Below are positions 56,476-64,000 of a stretch of 64,000 nucleotides of DNA, piece after piece (the stretch's first letter is position 1; the number at the start of each line of letters is the position of its first letter). This stretch comes from Pelobates cultripes (Eukaryota > Chordata > Amphibia > Anura > Pelobatidae), in contig OW240915.1 in the NCBI GenBank assembly GCA_933207985.1, positions 260,934,265 through 260,998,264 of the forward strand. Reading direction: 5' to 3'. The notes beneath the pieces were generated by a model that was not told the origin of the DNA, ran no database searches, and was given only the letters and a program-made list of their open reading frames with translations. The position numbers and the translations under genes were made by a program.

Positions 56476-57000
56476 TGACGCTGGGATCTAATTGAGTGGC
56501 ACTTGTCGGCGTATCCACTGTTAGCGTAACACCGCTTTAAGGACACTGACTGCTATTCAGTCTATAACAGTGAAAAAGATTATTTTTTTTAAATCCAAAC
56601 CTTGTGACACCAGATCTAATTAGTGGCACTTGTCGGCGTATCCACTGTTAGCGTAACACACCCGCTTTAAGGACACTGACTGCTATTCAATCTATAACAG
56701 TGAAAAAAGTTTTTTGTTTTTAAATCAAAGCTATTGTGACACCAGATGTAATTGGTGGCACTGACTGGGGAAATGGGCACAGTATGCACTGTGAGCCTGA
56801 CACAGAAGCTGGCAGCAGTGGCAGACAACTGACTGCTATTCAATCTATAACAGTGAAAAAAGTTTTTTGTTTTTAAATCCAAGCTATTGTGACACCAGAT
56901 GTAATTGGTGGCACTGACTGGGGAAATGGGCACTGTGAGCCTGACACAGAAGCTGGCAGCAGTGGCAGACAACTAAGTGCATTTACATTAGATAGAAAAA
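56476..57000. repeat. Tandem repeats of about 105-150 bp
   Basis: Four imperfect units share TGACTGCTATTCAATCTATAAC, AGTGAAAAA and TGTGACACCAGAT...TAATTGGTGGCAC, with the two right-hand units longer (GCTGGCAGCAGTGGCAGACAA). They probably belong to the hAT element ending at 57334. The minus-strand frame over them is not a gene. Confidence 0.75.
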
Positions 57001-57109
57001 AAAAATCCAAAAAAAGCATACCCTTATCCCTAACCTAGCTATGCTTTTCCCTATCTTATGAACAGCAGCTACACTTTCCCTCCTCTTACTAAGCATGCAG
57101 CTTGAGAAT

Positions 57110-57334
57110 GAATCTAAAATGGATGCTGTCCAGTAGGTGGGAGGGTCTGCTAGGGAGGCTGTGCTGCTAATTGGCTGGAATGTGTCTGCTGACTGTGAGG
57201 TACAGGGTCAAAGTTTACTCAATGATGACGAATAGGGGGCGGGTCGAACCGCGCATATGTTCGCCCGCCGTGGCGAACGCGAACATGCTATGTTCGCCAG
57301 GAACCGTTCGCCGGCGAACCGTTCGGTACATCAC
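57110..57334. mobile_element. Right end of a hAT element related to the 7252 MITE
   Basis: Shares GGTGGGAGGGTCTGC, GAGGTACAGGGTCAAAGTTT and the terminal ACCGTTCG...CATCACTA with 7252-7604, but has a longer GC-rich end. The left end is not visible. Confidence 0.7.
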
Positions 57335-57373
57335 TATTTGCCATCAACTCCAAAATGTGAGAAGATTAAAAGC

Positions 57374-60300
57374 ATGGAAAACCAGGAAGACATAGTTAGA
57401 GACAATTTAGAATTTAAAGAGAGAGAGCAAACTATTAATGAAAATATAAAAAATTTAGAGGATCAAATAGCTAATGTTAAAAATAAAAAGAAATTGAGAG
57501 ATAGAGACGATAAACTTAAAAATACTTTCTCCACTGTTAACAAGATGAAAAATAGATCCAATTATAGAAAATTTGGGGAGAATAGAGATTATAGACGAAA
57601 AATTGGCTCAGAACATAATCGCCATAATAACAAATATGGAAATGATTCTAGAGGAAGGAAATATTTTTACACTAAACCTTCTAACACTTGGGGTAATAAT
57701 GAGAATAAACCTTTAAACAGAAAGGAACGATTTGTATCACCAAAGTGTAATAGCAATATAGGAGAAAGGGGACAGTCTCCACCCTTTTTTCATACTAAAG
57801 ATAGAATGGGAAAAGCTTTAGGAAATTCCCCCATCCAGAAACCTGGCATTTCCACACAGAGACCCAGCACCTCTACTTACCAGAGAACATATGCAGAAAT
57901 GGCGAGTTCTGGTCGGGAGAATTTTCAAGAGAGGGAAGAACGTTTTTTAGAGAGGGAGCTAGACCAAAAAGAAAGGCGAATAACCCAGTTTTTCAAACCC
58001 CGCAACAACCAGTGGGAAAACAGATTCTCCCCACTGGAAAGTCCTATGGAAACTCCACCCAAAAGAAAGAGAGCAGAGGAAAACTTCCGAAGGGAGGAAA
58101 ATCCAAAAAGGAATTAGAAATAGAACTAGGCATTTATAATTTAACAGATATAGAGCTAACTCCAGACGATCTAAAAGCCCTCAAAAAGGGTCTTAAATTT
58201 GCACCCAATCAAGGTATGAATTATTTTAACACCTATATAGACTTACAAAAATTTGTTCGAAAGATGACTCTTAAAAGGTTCTTTCTAAAACATCCAGCTA
58301 AAGAAATTCCTAACCAAATTTCACAGTCAGAGGAGAAAAAGTTTAAAAAGAGATCACATTTTTATCCCACCAGTCAGAAGGGCCATCATTTGGAAACTTT
58401 TAGTAATATGGTCTGTAGTGATCTAGAACAACTAGATCTACAGCAAAAAACTAATAAAAATAAGAATAAATTTAATCTTACTAAAGGGGAAAATGCTAGT
58501 ATTAAAAAATTCTAAAATATGGAAAATGTCATCATTAAAGAAGCGGACAAGGGAGGGGCAATAGTCCTAATGACTAAAGACTATTACCTAAAAGAGGCAG
58601 ATAGAATCTTAGGGGACAATAGAACGTACTTAAAATTAAAATGTGATCCTACAATTCAGTTTAATCAAGAACTTAAAACACTTCTAAATCTTGCCGGTGA
58701 AAAAGATGTAATATCTAAAAAAAATATTGAGTATCTTCATTTCGAATTTCCTGTGATCCCGATTTTCTATTTTTTGCCTAAGTTGCATAAGAACCCTGTA
58801 GAGCCCCCAGGGAGACCCATTATAAGTGGAATAGATTCAGTTACATCACGCCTTTCCGAATTTATAGATTATTATTTACAAAAATTTGCTCAACAAGCCC
58901 CCTCCTATATACGAGATTCTTCTCACATTTTGGAGTTGATGGCAAATAGAGACTGGGAGGAAGATTACATTTGGGTAACGATTGATGTTACTTCGTTATA
59001 CACAATAATCAAACATGAATTGGGTATTCAAGCAGTAGAGAAAATCATGAAGGAGGATAGTAATACATCAAATAATTTGAGAAATTTTGTATTGGATGGT
59101 ATTCACTTCATTTTACACCATAACTATTTTTCCTTTAACAATGTTTTTTATCTTCAACAAACTGGCACAGCCATGGGGACCAGGTTTGCCCCCAGCTATG
59201 CCAACATATACATGAGAGATTGGGAGACCAACTCCGTGTGGAGGGGGCATGGCTGGGTTGCAAACCTGGTCCTCTGGAAGCGTTTTATAGATGACGTTAT
59301 TCTAATTTGGAAGGGAACTCAGAGTGAACTAGAAAAATTCTTGAATTATATTAACATCAATAACTATAATTTAAAGTTCACACATACATTTGATACCAGA
59401 AGTATAAATTTTTTGGAAATTACATTTTATATTAAAAATAATAAGGTTCAATCAAAGTGTTACTTCAAAGAGACAGAAGGTAATAGCTTTATTCATAAAA
59501 AGAGCTGTCATCACGAACATTGGCTAAATTCTATACCTAAAAGCCAACTAATTCGAATCAAAAGAAACTGTACCAATAATTATGATTATAAGGAACAAGC
59601 TAAACATTTATGCAATAAACTTATGTCCAAAAAATATGAAAGAAGTGTACTAGACAAGGAAATTAAGGAAACAGGAAGACTAGATAGAAAGGATCTAATT
59701 AAAAAGAAGAAAAGAGTCAAAGATAAAGGGGAAAATCTTAAATATGCATTTATTACCCAGTATAATACCCAACATCGAAAGATTAGAAATATTCTGAATA
59801 AGCACTGGGGCATCTTGCTTAAAGATCCAATTTTAGGAGAAACATTACCCAAACAGCCACCTATGATTTTTAGGAAAGCAAAAAATTTGAAAAGCTTATT
59901 GGCTCCTAGCTATGCCTTAAAAAACAAACATGAAAACAAGAAAAGTGGAATAAAGGGTTTTAGCTCATGTAATCATTGTAAAGCCTGTTTGACACAGAGG
60001 CTTTTGAAAGTAACAAAGTTTAAAAGTACAGTTACAGGTAGAGAATTTAATATTAAGACTAATATAAACTGTGATAGTAAAAATGTAATATATTTGCTAC
60101 ACTGCCCCTGTGGAAAGCAATACGTGAGACGCACGTGTAGAAAACTTAAAGAACGAATTTTGGAACATAAAAATAATATTAGAAAAAAATATGATAAACA
60201 TTCGGTTCCTATGCATTGTAATTCATGTCTTAATTTTAGTTGGAAACACTTCCACTATATATGTCTAGAAATAATTGATAACCATTGGAGGGGTGGCAAC

Positions 60301-60408
60301 CTTATTAAAAGACTAGCACAGCGAGAAACGTATTGGATCAATATATTAAAAACCCTCCAACCAGGAGGATTAAATGCAGACATAGATCTGTGGTGCTTTT
60401 TGGAGTAA
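57374..60408 (+). pseudogene. PLE polyprotein: reverse transcriptase plus GIY-YIG endonuclease, two breaks
   Basis: Penelope-type enzyme that nicks DNA with its GIY-YIG domain and copies RNA. I begin at the ATG at 57374; upstream bases to 57334 are hAT. The N-terminal region (57374 to about 58100) is basic and coiled (NLEFKEREQTINENIKNLED). A frameshift near 58090-58117 moves to the next frame, and a TAA at 58513-58515 breaks that frame. From 58519 it is open for 629 residues: ADKGGAIVLM, TIDVTSLYT (motif A), QTGTAMGTRFAPSYANIYM (B), FIDDVILIW (C), then SSCNHCKACL and the GIY-YIG domain (NVIYLLHCPCGKQYV...RKLKERILEH) with final RETYWI Glu. The usual Gly of YVGRT is Arg (YVRRT), which might weaken the nuclease. 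Confidence 0.88.
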
Positions 60409-60943
60409 TTCTTCTTTTTTCCTCTGTTCTCTTTTCTTTTTCTTTTGCTCTTTATGGGTGGTGTATATTGTCATATATCCCTCTATATGTTTTTTGGCAT
60501 TGAACAAGCCAAGAATTTATTCTATTTTTTCCTATCATTGAATATAAAGGAACTACAAATACTTGGTCTTTCAGTAGTATTAGATATACTTTAATTTTAA
60601 AATTACAGATTTTCTGCTGAAGGTAGATAAACTACCATGTTTTATTATATTTTTTTATTATCATTCTTTTTATATACATTTATTTTTTATAGAATTAACA
60701 CTTTAATGCATTTATGGCATTATTTAGAACATCTTGGCTTGTGCATATCATATTATGCAGTGTGCATGTTGCCTTATGTAGTTGAGCATTCATGCGCACT
60801 GACATTTAAATGTATTAATGTAAGAAACACAGGTTATTAGTGTGTCTGTTTTGTCTTTTATAAATAAAGTTTGTTTAGAAATTTTCAAGTTAGTAATATC
60901 TCTTTAACTTGTTTCTTATAAATAAAGATTATTCAAAAAACCT
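60409..60943 (+). other. PLE 3' untranslated region
   Basis: AT-rich sequence after the stop with repeated TTATAAATAAAG words (60857-60930), possible polyadenylation signals. It leads straight into the right arm. No gene. Confidence 0.5.
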
Positions 60944-61641
60944 TTAAACCAGCAACATCTTTTTAACCTCTTTGCAATTCCCTTTTGTACACTCCCCCCA
61001 CTTGTATTTCTACTTAGAAACAGTCTTTTTTGGGACTTTTTTCAACATCTCAGTTTGTAATCATGAGTGCCAGCCAAAACGAAGGTGGAACGCATAGCTG
61101 GAACGCATGACGTCATCACGCACATCATGTGACTGCACAGGATACACGAAACCCGGAAGTAACTCAAATTTGAATTGAAAACAGCTGAAGAGAAATGGAA
61201 TCACCTGCAGAACCACTATTGGGACTGATTGGGGGTGGTATATATTGGGAGATGTTTGTAACTAGGTTTATATGTATTTTTATTCATCATCTTTGTAAAA
61301 GATTGTCCCTGAGGAAGTCCCTAACAGGGAAGAAACGCGTTGGACTGATTTACCTGCTTTTATTTACTTTGATGTAAGTAATAAATGCTTTTTTTACTCT
61401 TTACTCAAACAGTCATTCAATCTATATTTTTTTGCACTTTGTTTTTTATGTGAGATTCACATTTATCAAGTATCTGAAGCAAAGAAGACACAGCATATTT
61501 CTGAAAGCACTTCTTGGGATGTTAAAGTGTGAGTGAGCATTTGTCACTTACCCATATACCCAATTTCAGTATATACAGTATTGCACTATGCCATATATTT
61601 TCTGTTTCCCTAGCTTGGAATAGCCCTATATCATATACATG
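60944..61641 (+). repeat. PLE right arm (terminal repeat)
   Basis: Contains on the + strand CCTGAGGAAGTCCC, AAC, AGGGAAGAAACGCG (61309-61342). Downstream lies the PLE tail to 61796. Confidence 0.9.
61309..61342 (+). ncRNA. Hammerhead-ribozyme-like motif in PLE right arm
   Basis: CTGAGGA fits the CTGANGA box of hammerhead ribozymes. TCCCT/AGGGA around loop AAC fits stem II, and GAAAC is the second conserved box, followed by GCGTTGGAC. PLEs are known to carry short hammerheads in their terminal repeats. The stem bases next to the boxes are unequal (AG versus A), and stems I and III were not verified, so activity is uncertain. The identical motif lies inverted in the left arm. Confidence 0.55.
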
Positions 61642-61848
61642 TTGAATTGAAGATAGGAGGAAATCTTCGGGCATATCCTATATTGCTAAGGGAAGTTATT
61701 TCATTTTCTATCACAATCACTTGTTGAATTGTAATTCACAAAGCACTGTATGTGAACACTACTTATGAGTGTGTGAGAAATTCTATATATCTTGTTTATA
61801 TAATCAGCCATGACAGGTGCATTCTGTTTTGAGGTATGTAGAGAGGGA

Positions 61849-62949
61849 TCACTTCAAGGACTTTAGGCTTAGGGAAGATTTTATATTGTGCGTGAGGTCG
61901 TTCCACAATTGCGGTGCTCTGTAGGAAAAGGAAGATCGCGCTGCTTTCTTTTTGTATTGAGGTAGACTAAATAAAGTGTTGGTACTGGATCGGGGGTTAT
62001 AGAAAGTGGGAACAGCTGGGGAAAGCATTTTGTTCAGGTAGGGTGGGAGTTTCCCAGAAAAGCTCTTAAACACAAGGCTGGAAAGATGAAGGGTGCGTCT
62101 GGATTCCAGCGACAGCCAGTTTAGTTCTTTTAGCATGTCACAATGGTGGGTCCTGTAATTACATTGTAGCACAAATCGGCAGAACGAGTTATACAATGTG
62201 CTGAGTTTATTAATGTGGGATTGCGATGCAGATGCATATACTACATCCCCAAAATCAATGATTGGCATCAGCATTTGCTGTACAATCTTTTCCTTTACTG
62301 TAGGACTTAGGCAGGGTTTGTTTCTGTACAGGGCACCTAATTTTGGATAAAGTTTAGATGCAAGCTTTTCTATGTGCAGGCCAAAAGATAGATTGGGGTC
62401 TAATATCATGCCCAAGTATTTGAAAGAGTGGACTGCGGTCAGTGTGCCATTTGAATTTGTTTTGATGGATAGGTGGGGATTGTGTAATTTGTGTAATTTA
62501 GGTACTGTTCCAAAGATCATTGTGACAGTTTTGTCAGTGTTCAGGAAGAGTTTGTTTTTTGCGATCCACTTTTCTACCTCTGTAAACTGGTCTTGGAGCA
62601 AAGCCTCAAGTTGCGGTAGATTGGATTTGCTCGCATAGATTACTGTGTCATCTGCGTACATTTGTACATTTGAGGATTGGCAGACATTAGGCAGATCATT
62701 TATAAATAATGTAAATAGTAGGGGGCTGAGAATGGAACCTTGGGGAACACCACACGTGACTGGGAGAGGAAGGGAGTTGCTTTTTGTACAGAAATGGACA
62801 CATATTGAGAGCGATCCGATACATACGATCGAAACCAGGTTAGCGAATGATCACCAATACCTGAGTTTTTGAGTTTGTGCAGTAGAATCTCGTGGTCTAC
62901 TGTGTCAAAGGCCTTAGCAAAATCAAGGAAAATAGCTCCAGTTAGGATC
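61849..62949 (-). pseudogene. LINE reverse transcriptase fragment (Rex1/CR1 group)
   Basis: Minus-strand translation from the 5' cut gives AIFLDFAKAFDTVDHEIL (RT motif A), then CGVPQGSILSPLLF (motif B), YADDTVIYASK (motif C) and the thumb/C-terminal domain (FKYLGMILDPNLSFGLHI...). A one-base frameshift near 62757-62762 separates motif A from motif B. The last 271 residues, from the Met before YADD at 62661, are intact to a stop at 61849. Endonuclease and N-terminus are absent: a dead 5'-truncated copy. Confidence 0.85.
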
Positions 62950-64000
62950 TAAAAGGACTCGTAGTTCATGAGGAAAGATATTTATTTCAGGACTGGGGGC
63001 ATTCCACCTTTAGTGAATAACCCTAGATAATGTAATGATACACATGATTATAGGGGTTTTGGTCAGGTTACAGGTAAAAACGAAACAGCGTAGAGCACGC
63101 CAAAACAAGCGCTTAGCATGAAAAGGAAGAACCGTTTATTGGCACCAGAATTAACTACATGAGGGAGAAGGGGTCAGATAATATCCTAACACGTTCCAGA
63201 CCTTTCAGTCATTAGTCATTTTGTTCAGGTTTACTGCTGTATTATTAGCCTGTTCATTTGTTCCACATTAGTGTAAGTCAAGTTGTAAGTCTCCTAATGT
63301 CACACCAACAATCTACTAAATCAATAAATAATGGTGTGAATTGAGGGCTAGGCTGGGAACCACTGTTCTAACATTAGCCCTAAGTATTGTTTTTTTGTTT
63401 GTTTTGTTTGTTTTTGTCATTTTTTTTTCGGTCCCCAAATAACATGATCTTTGAGTACAGTTGAAACAGGACAGAATATGTGAAACATACGTCACTTGCG
63501 AAAAAATGAGAACAGAGGGAGAGACAAAAATAAGTGATGTGGGGCATAAATAAGATATGAATGTCCAAGATGCACATTTGATGGATGTGGGGGAAGGTGA
63601 GGAAACTAGATCTTGAAATAATGAATTAATTGAGGCCTTTTAGGTGTGGGATAAGAGATGTGGTCTGGGGAGAGGAAACAGAGTGTAGAATGGTCAAGGC
63701 AAGAACGAAACAGAGAAAATTACAAGACACAGTGATGGAGAGAATGTAAGAACATTTGTAGTGCAGATAGGGAACAAGATAATACAAACTGAAGTTTGTG
63801 GTGCAGGATTTGTTTGTTAGAAAATAATACATAATTTAAAAAGCATTTCCAAAAATAATAAATCAAAGCCTATATGAGCAAAAATGTGTAATTTAACTAG
63901 TAGTTTGGTGCGAAATTATCCATTAATAAATAGCCCTCTTACTTAGAAGTCAGTTTAAGTTCAAATGTAATAACCTACAGTAATGGGAAAAAAGTAATTG
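62950..64000. other. Non-coding sequence, no gene seen
   Basis: Past the LINE 5' cut. AACGAAACAGCG near 63078 and GTTTATTGGCACC near 63136 are reminiscent of PLE terminal repeats but too short to call. No PLAT exon found. Confidence 0.3.

Larger units (their letters stand above)
54116..61796 (+). mobile_element. Penelope-like element (Neptune-type), with inverted 698-bp arms
   Basis: The insertion has 698-bp inverted arms: left 54112-54809 and right 60944-61641. They are nearly identical (one difference noticed, at 54180-54190) and carry the same 60-residue shadow frame. About 155 bp more follow the right arm (61642-61796). Coding is on the + strand: RT with GIY-YIG endonuclease. A 16-bp target duplication TATATAATCAGCCATG flanks it. 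Inverted, partly unequal terminal repeats and variable target duplications are known PLE traits. The left arm is interrupted at its TTAA by a piggyBac-like element, and the region up to 57334 includes an assembly gap and a hAT end. Confidence 0.85.
53927..62949 (-). mobile_element. Rex1/CR1-group LINE, 5'-truncated and split by a PLE
   Basis: On the minus strand the element runs from about 62949 (5' truncation inside RT) to 61797, then resumes at 54115 and ends at 53927 with an ATTTATTTATTT-type tail. The halves are separated by the PLE at 54116-61796, and TATATAATCAGCCATG occurs at both joints (54100-54115, 61797-61812). The 3' UTR words ATGTATCTTTCCTGG and AATAAATAAA are typical of Rex1-like tails. 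Confidence 0.8.

Noticed and set aside
55991..56546. Long frames spanning unknown bases
   Set aside because: They exist only because N is not read as a stop.
1..64000. CRISPR arrays, rRNA, prokaryotic operons or a defence system
   Set aside because: No regularly spaced identical repeats, no ribosomal sequence and no bacterial gene organisation; exons and transposons show a vertebrate genome.

Overview
The window looks like a stretch of a vertebrate nuclear genome, most likely an anuran amphibian. It is AT-rich and has spliced exons with long introns. It carries TTAA-flanked Kolobok/T2-type MITEs beginning TTAAAGG, piggyBac-like MITEs, a Ngaro/DIRS retroelement, Penelope-like elements (PLEs), a TRT-type Tc1 transposon and CR1/Rex1-group LINEs, a mixture typical of frog genomes. 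I see no prokaryotic, organellar, rRNA or CRISPR feature.

Host gene. Six exons on the + strand (16467-16657, 25565-25624, 26809-26987, 29133-29352, 46693-46841, 53317-53392) have good splice sites and matching codon phases. Joined, they encode part of a protein made of tandem PLAT (lipoxygenase-homology) domains, LOXHD1-like in type. Both ends of the gene lie outside the window or were not found. Almost everything from 16.6 to 53.3 kb is therefore intron filled with transposons.

Layout. 1-4.5 kb: unassigned sequence with one duplicated repeat. 4.5-8.5 kb: a TTAA-flanked piggyBac-like non-autonomous element that contains an intact Tc1/TRT transposon and a 353-bp hAT MITE. 9.3-15.9 kb: a LINE fragment, PLE terminal-repeat sequence, a hAT with a pyrimidine minisatellite and MITEs. 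17.6-25 kb: palindromic PLE-like units, a hAT with a GT minisatellite, and a degraded Ty1/copia element carrying a solo LTR and a MITE. 28-33.4 kb: MITEs, an RLE-type LINE tail and a Tc1 relic. 34.2-39.9 kb: a nearly complete Ngaro element with split direct repeats and gag, RT-RNaseH, tyrosine recombinase and SGNH-hydrolase ORFs. 40-53 kb: MITEs, piggyBac-like and hAT elements, a PLE relic with inverted arms, and an L1-like short retroposon. 53.9-62.9 kb: a minus-strand LINE split by a 7.7-kb PLE that has 698-bp inverted arms, a hammerhead-like motif in each arm and a 16-bp target duplication. The PLE is in turn interrupted by a piggyBac-like element, an assembly gap (56059-56475) and a hAT end.

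How the parts work together. The main story is nested transposition, and many insertions can be ordered from target-site duplications. The elements closest to functional are the TRT transposon (intact ORF with inner and outer terminal repeats), the Ngaro element (one single-base frameshift in RT) and the PLE (one frameshift and one stop, but near-identical arms). Family names come from motif recognition only; no database search was possible.
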